A DNA stretch of 64,000 nt from DATJGR01 sp041739525 (GCA_041739525.1 JBGSNQ010000113.1:1-64000); one strand, 5' to 3'. Shown: positions 25,140 to 34,060, counted from the first letter of the stretch. Translations and numbers: made by a program. The notes: a model not told the origin generated them from the sequence alone.

Positions 25140-26894
25140 TCAGCGCCGGCCTCGAATCAACCTGCCCGGACGCGCGCCCGTGTCCTCGTCCTGTTCGCGG
25201 GTTACTTCGCCGTTCACTACGGTTGCGAGATAGCCCGAGCTGTTCTGCAGGAAACGTCGGCCGCCGGCGGGCAGGTCGTTCGTCATGTACGGCTGACCGA
25301 GACTCAGGCGGTCGAAGTCGATGACGTTGATGTCGGCGCGTTTGCCCACGGTCAGCGTGCCGCGGTCGGACAAGCCATAGAGCGATGCGTTGTCGCCGCA
25401 CTGCTTCTTGATGGCGCGTTCCAGCGACAACTTGTCGCCGCGGCGATCGCGCGCCCAGTGCGTCAGCATGTACGTGGTACTCGATGCGTCGCAGATCAGA
25501 CTGCAGTGGGCGCCGCCGTCGCCCAGGCCCACCACGGTGTGATCGTTGCTGAGCATGCCGAACAACGCATCCTGATTGCGCCGCGCGAAATTCAGCGTCG
25601 GCAGCAGCAGCATCGCGCGTCCGTCGTCCTCTAACATCAGTTCGTAGATGCGTGCCTGCGGCTCCACTCCGTCGCGGCGCGCCTGCACTGCAACGGCTGT
25701 GTCGAGGGGCGGTTCGTAGTCGATCGGCGAGCCGAGCGGGAAGATGTCTTCGAGCGACTGTCCGATGACGAGGTGAATGGCGTCGTTGATCGATGCAGAG
25801 AGCGGCGGCAGATCCTTCTCGGAGAGAATTGCATTGCGGATTTCAGGCGTGCGCAGGGCGGCAACGCGTTGTGCAAGCGGTAGGCCCGCTATCTTCAGAT
25901 ACGTCGGGCGGCGCTGGAACAGATGGTTCGATTGCAGGCCGAGCAGCAGACCACCGGGCCGTGCGGCTGTTTGCGGAAACAATCGCGCGCCATCGGCGTT
26001 CGCTTTCTCGACGAAGGCGAGCACGCGCTTCCACGCGTCGGGATTTTCCTGGAATTCCACGATTAGAAACGTAATGGGCAGGTGCGTCTTTTTCGACAGG
26101 CGCGCCATCCACTGCAGTTCATCATCGAGGCGCGCCTCGTTCGCGCCGAGACGCATGCCGCCCTGGCCCACCGAACCGCCGGGCACGAGTTCGAACACCG
26201 TGCCGGATGCCGCCATCGCTTCGCCGATTGCGAACACTTCATCTTCGCCAGCGAACGTGCCCGGTACCGGCAGTCCTTTGATCGATTGATGGCCGAGGAT
26301 GCGCGACGTCGAGAATCCCAATGCGCCCGCCGCAATCGCGTCGCGCGTGATCGCCGCCATCTGTGCGATGTCTTGTGAAGTGGAGGCTTCGTTCTGCACG
26401 CCGCGTTCGCCCATCACATACACGCGCACCGCACCGTGCGGCACGTGCGTGCCGACGTCCATCGACCAGCGCTTCTGAGCGAGCAGATCCAGGTACTGCG
26501 GGAACGTCTCCCAGTTCCACTTGATGCCTTCATAGAGTGCGATGCCCGGGATGTCTTCCACACCTTCCATCAGCTCCACCAGTTCGGCTTGGCCGCCCGG
26601 GCGCACCGGCGCGAAGCCGACGCCGCAATTGCCGGCGATGACGGTGGTTACGCCGTGACTCGCGGAAGGCTCGAGACGGTCGTCCCAGGTCGCTTGCCCG
26701 TCGTAGTGAGTGTGAATGTCGACGAAGCCCGGCGTGACGATTGCGCCTTTTGCGTCGATGACGCGGCGCGCTGAACCGGCGAGACGTTGCTCGATGGCAG
26801 TGATGCGTCCGGCGTCGACCGCAACATCGGCTTCGTAGGCGGCGCGGCCGGTGCCGTCGACGATCCGGCCGTTTTTGATGAGTAGATCGTGCAT
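25140..26894 (-). CDS. Amidohydrolase of the N-acyl-D-amino-acid deacylase family
   Basis: A 584-residue metal-dependent hydrolase. The N-terminal beta-sandwich opens LIKNGRIVDGTG, the metal-binding loop is FVDIHTHYDGQ, the family signature is IAGNCGVGFAPVRPGG, and GLGDGGAHCSLICDAS supplies the catalytic Asp region. Family members cleave N-acyl-D-amino acids, hydantoin-like rings or related amides. I start at ATG 26894; the open frame continues to 28229 but that part is antisense to another gene. It is the first gene of the minus-strand operon, divergent from the hydrolase at 27066. Confidence 0.88.
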   Translation of the reverse strand: MHDLLIKNGRIVDGTGRAAYEADVAVDAGRITAIEQRLAGSARRVIDAKGAIVTPGFVDIHTHYDGQATWDDRLEPSASHGVTTVIAGNCGVGFAPVRPGGQAELVELMEGVEDIPGIALYEGIKWNWETFPQYLDLLAQKRWSMDVGTHVPHGAVRVYVMGERGVQNEASTSQDIAQMAAITRDAIAAGALGFSTSRILGHQSIKGLPVPGTFAGEDEVFAIGEAMAASGTVFELVPGGSVGQGGMRLGANEARLDDELQWMARLSKKTHLPITFLIVEFQENPDAWKRVLAFVEKANADGARLFPQTAARPGGLLLGLQSNHLFQRRPTYLKIAGLPLAQRVAALRTPEIRNAILSEKDLPPLSASINDAIHLVIGQSLEDIFPLGSPIDYEPPLDTAVAVQARRDGVEPQARIYELMLEDDGRAMLLLPTLNFARRNQDALFGMLSNDHTVVGLGDGGAHCSLICDASSTTYMLTHWARDRRGDKLSLERAIKKQCGDNASLYGLSDRGTLTVGKRADINVIDFDRLSLGQPYMTNDLPAGGRRFLQNSSGYLATVVNGEVTREQDEDTGARPGRLIRGRR

Positions 26895-27065
26895 GGCCTT
26901 TCTCCCCGGATCGACTGCGACCGATGATGCGGCGGCGACCCCGGAAGCGTCAACACGATTGCGGCGCAATTCCTCGGTCGGAGTGAGGTAGGGGCGTGAA
27001 ATGCGTTTCGAACTATGCGATTGATTGCGTAATATTGCAGTTCGCGCTCGAATTGTAGGACTGGT
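26895..27065. promoter_or_regulatory. Divergent promoter region of the two catabolic operons
   Basis: About 170 bp separates the amidohydrolase operon (minus) from the hydrolase operon (plus). The right half is AT-rich, including TGCGTAATATTGCA near 27024-27037, an imperfect palindrome of the size Lrp/AsnC proteins often bind. With an Lrp pair at each end of the locus, joint control from here is plausible. Confidence 0.4.
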
Positions 27066-28076
27066 ATGGAGAGTCGGTTTGTCGATGCGGCAGGACTGCG
27101 CATGCACTATCTGGAAGGTGGCTCCGGGCGGCCGGTCATCGCCATCCACGGTTGGCCCGAGACCAGCCACGAATGGGTACGCGTCGCGCCGCACCTCGGC
27201 AGAGGAATCCGGTTGCTTGCGCCCGATACGCGGGGCCACGGCAAGACGGCGGCGCCCGCGTCCGGTTACGACCGCGCACAACTCGCGCTCGACATCGTGC
27301 ACTTCATGGACGCGCTGGGCATCGACAAGTGTCCGGTAATCGCGCACGACTGGGGCGGCATCATCGCGTGCAAGCTCGCGCTCGATCATCCCGACCGCGT
27401 CGAGCGCTTGTGCATGATGGATACCATCTGCACCGGTTGGCCCGTGTTCGTGCAGTACTACTACTGGTTCATGGATGGCGATCGCGCGGAGCGATTCTTC
27501 GCCAAGCACGCACGCTCGTTCATCGACTTCCTCATCGGCGGACGGCTGCCTAACGGTTTTCCTGTGCCGCCAGAAAGTCCATTTCCAATCGATCTGTTTG
27601 CAATGACGGCGCCCGATCCTTGGGCTTCGGAAGACGATCTCGCCGCTTACGCGGAGCCGTATCTGCGCGCCGATGACGCAGGTGTGAGTTGTGCGTATTA
27701 CCGCAGCATGCGTTTTCACCGTGTCATCGCAGATGCATCGGCCCCGCACGGTGAACGCTACGTGCGGGTGTCGGCGGCGGAGATGGGGCAGATGTGGAGC
27801 CGCCAGCAGATTCCTGCCGAATACCTCGACTATGCACCGGAAGACCGCCACAAAACTTATCCGGGCAAGACGTTGTGGCTGTACACGAAGAGCGTTGCGG
27901 CCGCGTCGGGTTCGAAGATCGATGCGCGTGGTATTCCTCGCGGCGACCCGGCGTTCGAAGCATTTCCGCGGCATTTCCCGCAACTCGAGGCGATGGCGGT
28001 AGACGGTGGGCACTTCTTCATCGAAGAACGGCCGGAGGCAACGGCGAAGCTGCTGTCGCGGTTCCTCGCGGAATAA
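27066..28076 (+). CDS. Alpha/beta-fold hydrolase, epoxide hydrolase-like
   Basis: A 336-residue alpha/beta hydrolase. The oxyanion motif is HGWPETSHEW, the sharp-turn motif is DTRGHGKT, the nucleophile elbow is VIAHDWGG with Asp as nucleophile, and the catalytic His is in DGGHFFIEE. The HGWP plus HDWGG combination is typical of epoxide hydrolases and haloalkane/fluoroacetate dehalogenases. In this context hydrolysis of an epoxide formed by a monooxygenase is a reasonable idea. It is followed after 2 nt by an APH-like kinase, so it heads the five-gene plus-strand operon. Confidence 0.85.
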   Translation: MESRFVDAAGLRMHYLEGGSGRPVIAIHGWPETSHEWVRVAPHLGRGIRLLAPDTRGHGKTAAPASGYDRAQLALDIVHFMDALGIDKCPVIAHDWGGIIACKLALDHPDRVERLCMMDTICTGWPVFVQYYYWFMDGDRAERFFAKHARSFIDFLIGGRLPNGFPVPPESPFPIDLFAMTAPDPWASEDDLAAYAEPYLRADDAGVSCAYYRSMRFHRVIADASAPHGERYVRVSAAEMGQMWSRQQIPAEYLDYAPEDRHKTYPGKTLWLYTKSVAAASGSKIDARGIPRGDPAFEAFPRHFPQLEAMAVDGGHFFIEERPEATAKLLSRFLAE

Positions 28077-28078
28077 CG

Positions 28079-29290
28079 ATGCCGGCCAATGCAGTACCGG
28101 ATCGCGCGACGTTACGCGATACCCTCGGCACCGCCGCGCTCGCGGTTCGGTTGGGCTCGAATCTGCTGTGGGAGCAATTGATGCGGCCGCGCGCAACTCG
28201 CGCGGACGAGATCCCGCGCAACTATGCATCGGTCACTCCAGAGTGGTTCAGCGCAGTGCTGTGCGCCGACACGTATGGGGCCGTAGTAACGTCGGTGCGC
28301 GCCGGTCGCAGCAGCACGGGGACGTCGGCACGGTGTCAGTTCCACGTCGAGTACAACGCTGCGGGGCAGCGCGCCGGTTTGCCCGCGAGCGTATTCGCAA
28401 AGGGCACGCCGGATCTGATTACGCGCCTCGCCGGCACCGTTTCCGAGAGCATGGCCGGCGAAGCGCACTTCTATTCGTTGATACGACCGGAACTGCGCAT
28501 CGAAACGCCGATCGGCTATCACTCGGCATTCGACCTGCGGCGCGGCCGCTCGATTCACCTGCTCGAAGATGTGGTCGCAACGAAAGGGGCGACGTTCTGC
28601 CATCCGCACAACCGCATTTATCGAACGCAGGCGGAAGAGATCGTCAGCCTGCTGGCCACGCTGCATGGCACCTACTACAACAGCCCGCGACTCGAAACCG
28701 AGTTCGCCAGGATCGTGCGTTGGACCGAGGGATACGGCCGCATGGTGCGAGCGGTGGATCTGAAGAAGTATCACCACCGCGGCTTCGACAAAGCGGCGGA
28801 CGTGATTCCGGAAGCGTTGCGGCGCCGTCGCGACGAGGTATGGCCCGCCATCATCCGATCTACCGGGTTGCACAACGCGCTGCCGCACACCATCGTGCAC
28901 TGTGACCCGCACCTCGGGAACTGGTACACGACCGTCGGCGGTAGGATGGGCTTACTCGACTGGCAATGTCTTGCGCGAGGGCACTGGTCGCGTGATCTTG
29001 CTTATGCGCTGAGTGCCACGCTAACGACCGAAGACCGCCGCGTGTGGGAGCGCGATCTCATTGCGTTGTATCTCGATCTCTTTGCGGTGCACTCCGGCGT
29101 CACGATCGAATTCGACGAGGCGTGGCTGCGCTATCGGCAGCAGCAGTTCGGCGCGCTCGCATTCTGGACGGCTACATATGCTCCGCCGGCGTTCGCGCCC
29201 GGCAGCATGCAGGAGCCCACAACCGCGCTGGAGATGATCCGCCGCTTTTCGCATGCGATCGTCGATCTGGAATCGCTCGACAGCTTTTGA
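28079..29290 (+). CDS. APH-family (aminoglycoside phosphotransferase-like) kinase, paralogue 1
   Basis: A 403-residue kinase-fold protein. The catalytic loop is IVHCDPHLGNWY (Brenner-type HxDxxxxN) and the metal-binding Asp is in GLLDWQ. It lacks features of true aminoglycoside-resistance enzymes and belongs to the APH-like proteins common in catabolic clusters, which probably phosphorylate small alcohols or act on CoA-linked intermediates. ATG 28079 lies 2 nt after the hydrolase stop; the longer frame from 27794 overlaps that gene and was rejected. It is paralogous to the protein at 30521. Confidence 0.85.
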   Translation: MPANAVPDRATLRDTLGTAALAVRLGSNLLWEQLMRPRATRADEIPRNYASVTPEWFSAVLCADTYGAVVTSVRAGRSSTGTSARCQFHVEYNAAGQRAGLPASVFAKGTPDLITRLAGTVSESMAGEAHFYSLIRPELRIETPIGYHSAFDLRRGRSIHLLEDVVATKGATFCHPHNRIYRTQAEEIVSLLATLHGTYYNSPRLETEFARIVRWTEGYGRMVRAVDLKKYHHRGFDKAADVIPEALRRRRDEVWPAIIRSTGLHNALPHTIVHCDPHLGNWYTTVGGRMGLLDWQCLARGHWSRDLAYALSATLTTEDRRVWERDLIALYLDLFAVHSGVTIEFDEAWLRYRQQQFGALAFWTATYAPPAFAPGSMQEPTTALEMIRRFSHAIVDLESLDSF

Positions 29291-29304
29291 GGGAGGAACT
29301 CACG

Positions 29305-29691
29305 ATGTCACTCACTGAACGGGAAAAGCGCAACATCGATCGCGTCAAACACTGGTCGTGGACCTGGAACAACGCCGTCGACCGGATGGTGGACGAGTGC
29401 TACGCGGAGAATTGCGAGGTGGTCAACATGATGACCGGCTACACGATGCACGGCCGCGAAGAACTGCGCGCGATCGAACACGCGATGCTGCAGTTCGACG
29501 GTGCGCGCCGAATGGAAATCACCAACATGGTCGCCAGCGGCGATGTCGTTGCCCTGCAGGCAGACGCGTTGTGGGGCGAAGTGCGCAGTAAGGCGTGCGT
29601 GTTCCTGACGTTCAACGAAGAAGGGATGATCGTCATCGACAACAGCTATGGTTCGGATCCTTCCGGTGCATCCACGCCGGATCGCAAATAA
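29305..29691 (+). CDS. SnoaL-like (NTF2-fold) protein, paralogue 2
   Basis: A 128-residue NTF2-fold protein with a strong ribosome binding site (GGGAGGA) ahead of ATG 29305. It shares WNNAVDRMVDECYAENCEVV, a RAIEH segment and the strand ACVFLTFNEEGMI with the paralogue at 23302. Each copy sits in one of the two divergent operons. This suggests a step done twice, on related intermediates, or a heteromeric enzyme. The catalysed reaction is not known. Confidence 0.82.
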   Translation: MSLTEREKRNIDRVKHWSWTWNNAVDRMVDECYAENCEVVNMMTGYTMHGREELRAIEHAMLQFDGARRMEITNMVASGDVVALQADALWGEVRSKACVFLTFNEEGMIVIDNSYGSDPSGASTPDRK

Positions 29692-29711
29692 CCCACGAGG
29701 GAGAGAGCAGC

Positions 29712-30515
29712 ATGGGACGACTCGACGGCAAGGTGGCGATTATCACCGGTGGCGCATCGGGCATGGGCGAGGCGGCGAGCCGGTTGTTCGTTCGCGAAGG
29801 CGCGCGCGTGGTGATCGGCGACATGCAGAAGGACAAGGCTGAAGCCCTTGCAGCAGGGCTCGATGGAAAGGCGATTGCACGCGCGGTGGATGTGAGCCGT
29901 TCCGACGATGTGAAGTCGCTGGTCGACGCCGCGTTGTCCCAGTTCGGTCGGCTCGACGTGATGTTCAACAACGCCGGCATTGGCGGCGGTGAGCTGCTGA
30001 TTCACGAAACGCCGGAAGACGTGTTCGATCGCATCGTCGCGGTCGATCTGAAGGCCGTGTGGCTCGGCATCAAACACGCGGTGCCGGTAATGATGAAGGC
30101 CGGTGGCGGTGCCATCGTCAACACGGCATCCGTGTCGGCGCTGCTCGGTATGAAATATCAGGGTGCCTACGGCGCCGCAAAGGGCGGCGTGGTACAGCTG
30201 ACGCGCGTTGCGGCGATCGAGTACGCGGAACACGGCATTCGTGTGAATGCAATTCTGCCGGGCGGTGTACTCACTCCGTTGATCTATGCGAATCCCGCCT
30301 TTGCACAACCGTTAGATCCGCAGGTGGTGGAGGCGCAGCTGGCGCACGTGCAGCCGATTCGCCGTGCCGGGCAGCCACTCGACATCGCCAATGCCGCGTT
30401 GTGGCTTGCGAGCGACGAATCGAGTTTCGTCACCGGCGCGTCGATTGTCGTCGACGGTGGCTGGACAGCGTCGGCGCGCCCGCCGGAAGAACTCGTCGAA
30501 CGGACGCGGAGCTAG
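29712..30515 (+). CDS. Short-chain dehydrogenase/reductase (SDR)
   Basis: A 267-residue classical SDR. The cofactor loop is TGGASGMG (residues 12-19), the structural motif is NNAG, and the catalytic Tyr-Lys pair is YGAAK, following the catalytic Ser in NTASVSA. An Asp at the end of the second strand (VVIGDMQ) predicts NAD+ rather than NADP+ preference. It probably oxidises a secondary alcohol in the pathway. It is preceded by GAGAGAG and lies between the SnoaL-like and second APH-like genes. Confidence 0.92.
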   Translation: MGRLDGKVAIITGGASGMGEAASRLFVREGARVVIGDMQKDKAEALAAGLDGKAIARAVDVSRSDDVKSLVDAALSQFGRLDVMFNNAGIGGGELLIHETPEDVFDRIVAVDLKAVWLGIKHAVPVMMKAGGGAIVNTASVSALLGMKYQGAYGAAKGGVVQLTRVAAIEYAEHGIRVNAILPGGVLTPLIYANPAFAQPLDPQVVEAQLAHVQPIRRAGQPLDIANAALWLASDESSFVTGASIVVDGGWTASARPPEELVERTRS

Positions 30516-30520
30516 CGGTC

Positions 30521-31693
30521 GTGGACAACCCGGTTGTACTGCGCACGCGAGCGCGCGTTGGTGCTCACGTGATCTGGGACCATCTGGTGCGCCCGATGGC
30601 TGTCAACGCGGACGATGTCCCATGGGGTGTCGAGGCGATCACTTGCGAGTGGCTCACCGCGGTGCTCGGCCGCTGCGTACCCGACGCGAGAGTCGAGACG
30701 TTCACCATCGGCAGCGGGCACGAAGGATCGAGCGTTCGCCGGCAACTGAGCGTGCAGTGGAACGCGGCGGGGCAGGCGGCCGGTTTGCCGGAACGCTTCT
30801 TCACCAAAGCGACACCGACGCTTTTGACGCGACTGTCGTCCGGCATGGCGGCGGTCGGGGAACGACGTTTCTACGAGCGGATCCGCACCGAACTCGACAT
30901 CGAGGCGCCGCAACTCTTCCACTCCGGATACGATCGCGCGTCGGGCCGTTCCATTCACGTCTTCGACGACCTCGCTGCCACTAAGGGCGCTCGGTTCTGT
31001 TCGTACGAGACGACCCTCGATCGGACGCAGGCGGACGAGGTGGTGGACACGCTTGCCGCTTTCCACGGCCGCTTCCGGAACAGCGCCCGGTTTGCTAACG
31101 ATCTCAAGTGGCTGACCACGTATGAGTCGTTCCTGCGTACCGGTGAGCGCAACGGAATCCGCGTCGGCCACGATCGCGCGATGCTCGAAGCGGCCGACGT
31201 GATTCCGGCAGCGGTAGTGGCACGGCGCGACGAGATCTGGCCTCGTGCAATCGACGCGCTGGCGCTGCACTCGACTGAGCCGCGTACGTTGCTGCACTCG
31301 GATGTGCACCTCGGAAACTGGTACATCACTCGTGACGCGCACATGGGTCTGTGTGACTGGGCGTGCATCTGTACCGGACACTGGGCGCGCGATTTCGCAT
31401 ATGCCGTATCTACCACGCTGACCGTAGAGCAGCGGCGCGCCTGGGAGCGGGAGCTTCTCGTGCGATATCTGGAGCGGATGCGCGAAGCGTCGGGACTTAC
31501 CACGCCGACGTATGTTGCGTTCGATCAGTATCGTTGCCAGCTGTTCGCTGCGCTGCTGATGTGGACGCCGACGTTGTGCCACCCGCCGACGATGCCCGAC
31601 ATGCAACCGCCTGAAATGTCGCGCGAAATGATCCACCGGATGACCACCGCGATCGACGACCTCGGCGCGCTGGATGGCAAGGTGCCGGCATGA
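30521..31693 (+). CDS. APH-family (aminoglycoside phosphotransferase-like) kinase, paralogue 2
   Basis: A 390-residue kinase-fold protein with catalytic loop LLHSDVHLGNWYI and metal Asp in GLCDWAC. It parallels the protein at 28079 over its whole length (for example WDHLVRP against WEQLMRP, and RPxxxxADxxP). GTG 30521 is chosen, five bases after the SDR stop; the longer frame from 30059 runs inside the SDR gene. Having two divergent copies in one operon suggests different substrates or a heterodimer. Confidence 0.85.
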   Translation: MDNPVVLRTRARVGAHVIWDHLVRPMAVNADDVPWGVEAITCEWLTAVLGRCVPDARVETFTIGSGHEGSSVRRQLSVQWNAAGQAAGLPERFFTKATPTLLTRLSSGMAAVGERRFYERIRTELDIEAPQLFHSGYDRASGRSIHVFDDLAATKGARFCSYETTLDRTQADEVVDTLAAFHGRFRNSARFANDLKWLTTYESFLRTGERNGIRVGHDRAMLEAADVIPAAVVARRDEIWPRAIDALALHSTEPRTLLHSDVHLGNWYITRDAHMGLCDWACICTGHWARDFAYAVSTTLTVEQRRAWERELLVRYLERMREASGLTTPTYVAFDQYRCQLFAALLMWTPTLCHPPTMPDMQPPEMSREMIHRMTTAIDDLGALDGKVPA

Positions 31694-31911
31694 GCAACAA
31701 CTTTGTGCCACTCGATGAATGGGGCAAGCGCCTGCTCGAGGAGTTGCTTTTTCGAGCGGCGGAACGCGCCTTTGTCGACACGTCCGGCAATGAACTGACG
31801 GTTACGCTCACGTTCACGCTGCGCGCCGACGTCGAAGCGGACTGCATCGAAATCAGCGTGCCTGGATCGGTGGAGTCAGAATTATTGACAAGGCTGCCCC
31901 GGCCGTTCTGA
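31690..31911 (+). CDS. Small acidic protein of unknown function
   Basis: A 73-residue open frame whose ATG overlaps the preceding kinase stop (ATGA). The sequence (FVPLDEWGKRLLEELLFRAA, then a beta-like LTVTLTFTLRADVEADCIEI) has the look of a genuine small protein rather than a shadow frame, and translational coupling supports it. No family is recognised and no signal peptide is visible. It could be an accessory or adaptor of the kinase. Confidence 0.5.
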   Translation: MSNNFVPLDEWGKRLLEELLFRAAERAFVDTSGNELTVTLTFTLRADVEADCIEISVPGSVESELLTRLPRPF

Positions 31912-32029
31912 TCGCTGACGAGCGCATCGTGGGGGTTGGCAGCGAACACCTTGCTCGGTAATGATGGTGCTCGGGCGGACGTTTGGGAGCGGCCGCGCGC
32001 CGAAGCCAATCATCCAAGGGGTAGGGTGT

Positions 32030-32506
32030 ATGGGGAAAACTCCTGACCGGGTCGATCTGCAAATCATCGAAACGCTGCGCCGGGACGGCCGCACACCGAA
32101 CAAATCGATTGCCAAGCAACTGAACGTTTCCGAAACGACGATCGCGTCGCGCATCCGTTCGATGACCGAACGCAACATCATGCGTGTGACGTTGCAGCGA
32201 GACATCTATTCCCTTGGGTATCAGTTCCAGGCTTTCCTGGATCTCTATGTCACAGGCAGGAACGTCAACGACGTTGCCAAGGATGTCGGACAGATTCGTG
32301 GCGTGCTGGCCGTGGCCATCTATCTGGGAAGCCCCGACATCCTGGTGTCCCTCGGCGTGTGCGATCGTGAAGATCTGTCGCGGATCATCAATGTCGATGT
32401 TGCGAAGGTCGCCGGAATCGCGCGGGTAGATTCCTACGTGGCACTCGACATCCGCAAGTTCGAGTCGGGCTACGTCGCGCTCGAGGCAGAACGCAATGCA
32501 AACTGA
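32030..32506 (+). CDS. Lrp/AsnC-family regulator, first of pair 2
   Basis: A 158-residue Lrp/AsnC protein: winged helix DLQIIETLRRDGRTPNK then LNVSETTIASRIRSMTERN, followed by a RAM domain. It corresponds to the regulator at 22311. ATG 32030 is taken because homology begins there; the longer frame from 31961 adds a non-family stretch. Its end overlaps the next regulator gene by 11 bp, tighter than in pair 1. Confidence 0.88.
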   Translation: MGKTPDRVDLQIIETLRRDGRTPNKSIAKQLNVSETTIASRIRSMTERNIMRVTLQRDIYSLGYQFQAFLDLYVTGRNVNDVAKDVGQIRGVLAVAIYLGSPDILVSLGVCDREDLSRIINVDVAKVAGIARVDSYVALDIRKFESGYVALEAERNAN

Positions 32507-32957
32507 CGATGTCGACGAATCGATCATGAGCCTGCTGCAGGAGGACGGTCGCCTGAGCAACCGGGAAGTAGCGCGCCGCCTGGACGTGTCCGAAGGCACG
32601 GTCCGTCAGAGATTGAAGAAGCTCGAAGAGGCGAACGCGATTCGGATGGGCGTGGTGGTCGATCCGATGAAACTGGGCGTCAAGGTTGGTGCGACGGTTC
32701 TGCTGACGGTCGAACCGAGGTGCGTGGAGGACGTACTGGAGGCGTTCTGCAAGCTTCCGGAGGCGGCATACGTGGCAACCATCATGGGACCTTTCAACAT
32801 CTTCGTATCGATGGCGACGGTGGACATGGCGACGTTGCGCGCGCTCATCAATGCGCAGGTGGAACGGTGCGGCGGAGTTGAGCGGGTGGAAGTGCGCCCG
32901 ATGGTCAGCACACCGAAACACGACTACCACGTGATTGCGATTCCTGCGAAGCGGTAG
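32496..32957 (+). CDS. Lrp/AsnC-family regulator, second of pair 2
   Basis: A 153-residue Lrp/AsnC protein whose helix-turn-helix (LQEDGRLSNREVARRLDVSE, then GTVRQRLKKLEEANAI) is almost the same as that at 22792, pointing to a shared operator type. The RAM domain differs more, so the two may sense different effectors. It closes the right border of the catabolic island. Confidence 0.88.
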   Translation: MQTDDVDESIMSLLQEDGRLSNREVARRLDVSEGTVRQRLKKLEEANAIRMGVVVDPMKLGVKVGATVLLTVEPRCVEDVLEAFCKLPEAAYVATIMGPFNIFVSMATVDMATLRALINAQVERCGGVERVEVRPMVSTPKHDYHVIAIPAKR

Positions 32958-32973
32958 TTCGAGTTCGTGTGGT

Positions 32974-33666
32974 TCATCGCTTCTCGATTAGGCCTCCGCT
33001 GAAGGGCGGCGCCGAGTCGGGGATGAAGAAACGAAACCCGCGGCGACGCACCGCGGGTGATCGGAACGCGAGAAATACGCGGCCCCGCTTCAGATATCCT
33101 GCGTAACCGATCCGTACATTTCCACGCGCAGCGGTGGAACGCAGCGACGAACGGTTGATCACATCGACGAATCCGATGACGTGCGTGCAGCCGCGGCGCT
33201 GACAATAGTCGTCGCTTTGCGGTTTCTGGCGCAGGTGCTGGCCGCGATATTCCGGCCGCGTCAGTGCCTTGTAGCCGTAGCGGTCGCCCTTGCGAAACTC
33301 GACGAACACACCGTCCGAATCATGGGTCGGGGTGAACGCGATCCACGTGTATGAAACGATCTTGTCGTCGTGAAGAATTGCATCGCACGCATCGCCCTTC
33401 CCGAAGGCCGTGCGCAGGAACGCTTCCGACATCCCGAGACTTTGATCTTCGACGTACGGAAGCATCGCTTCCATGTCTTTGGCTTCGAATATCCGATACG
33501 TGAACCCTGGCGGAAGAGAGGTGTCACGGTCCGGGCGGAGGGGTCTAACGACGATTGCATACAGACGCAGTCCCAGCCATTGGCGCAGGCGACGAAGGAT
33601 AGCCGCCTGGATTCCCGCAGGGATTCCCCAACGCCGCCAATACCGCACTTCGTCGTTTGATGCCAA
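32974..33666 (-). CDS. GNAT-like protein of unknown substrate
   Basis: About 230 residues. The middle (GFTYRIFEAKDMEAMLPYVE, HDDKIVSYTWIAF, KALTRPEYRGQHL) follows the GNAT acetyltransferase order, with EYRGQHL standing for the acetyl-CoA pyrophosphate loop. No acceptor can be named. The frame is open to 33795; I prefer TTG 33666 because GGAG lies 8 nt upstream and the tail beyond it looks non-conserved, but the start is uncertain. It converges on the Lrp gene, 16 bp away. Confidence 0.6.
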   Translation of the reverse strand: MASNDEVRYWRRWGIPAGIQAAILRRLRQWLGLRLYAIVVRPLRPDRDTSLPPGFTYRIFEAKDMEAMLPYVEDQSLGMSEAFLRTAFGKGDACDAILHDDKIVSYTWIAFTPTHDSDGVFVEFRKGDRYGYKALTRPEYRGQHLRQKPQSDDYCQRRGCTHVIGFVDVINRSSLRSTAARGNVRIGYAGYLKRGRVFLAFRSPAVRRRGFRFFIPDSAPPFSGGLIEKR

Positions 33667-33903
33667 GGAAGTCACTCCGGGTGGACGATCATTGTGAACT
33701 CCGCCATGGTGTTCCTCGAGTATCCGAACATGAACGACGAGTTCATGGCGGGTCAAGATCCGCGACACCATGAGCTTTGCTGGCGCACTCAACATCTGAC
33801 GGGTGCACGAAGGGGTGTCGCGTTGGAGGGGTTCGCTTGCCGATCAAATCCTGAATGGCGGATTGCGGCGGGGCGGAGTTCTAACGCAAGTGCTTGTTTT
33901 GGT

Positions 33904-33980
33904 TGGTAGGCGCGAGTGGGTTCGAACCACCGACCCCCACCATGTCAAGGTGGTGCTCTAACCAACTGAGCTACGCGCCT
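33904..33980 (-). tRNA. tRNA-Val (anticodon GAC)
   Basis: The minus strand gives a 77-nt cloverleaf: acceptor AGGCGCG/CGCGCCT, D-arm GCTCAGTTGGTTAGAGC, anticodon stem-loop with GAC in CCTTGACATGG, T-loop GGTTCGAACCC, and encoded CCA. Confidence 0.96.
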
Positions 33981-34030
33981 GCGGAAAGTTTCGGCGGAAC
34001 GCTTGAGGAAGGCTCCGCCGAAGGTCGCGT

Positions 34031-34060
34031 AACTTACCACCGGCCCTCGGCGACATGCAA
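34031..34060 (-). promoter_or_regulatory. Possible promoter of tRNA-Val
   Basis: On the minus strand TTGCAT (34060-34055) and TAAGTT (34036-34031) are separated by 18 bp, about 50 nt before the tRNA. Match to consensus is moderate. Confidence 0.35.

Noticed and set aside
24092..25324. 410-residue plus-strand open frame
   Set aside because: Antisense to the FAD monooxygenase gene, which has clear Rossmann motifs; shadow frame.
26895..28229. In-frame extension of the amidohydrolase gene to 28229 on the minus strand (1029 residues in total)
   Set aside because: The extra 445 residues are antisense to the epoxide hydrolase-like gene and the start of the first kinase gene and are Arg-rich; amidohydrolase homology starts at ATG 26894.
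30059..30520. Upstream extension of the second APH-like gene
   Set aside because: The frame overlaps the SDR gene and its sequence there is not kinase-like; GTG 30521 gives a family-length protein.
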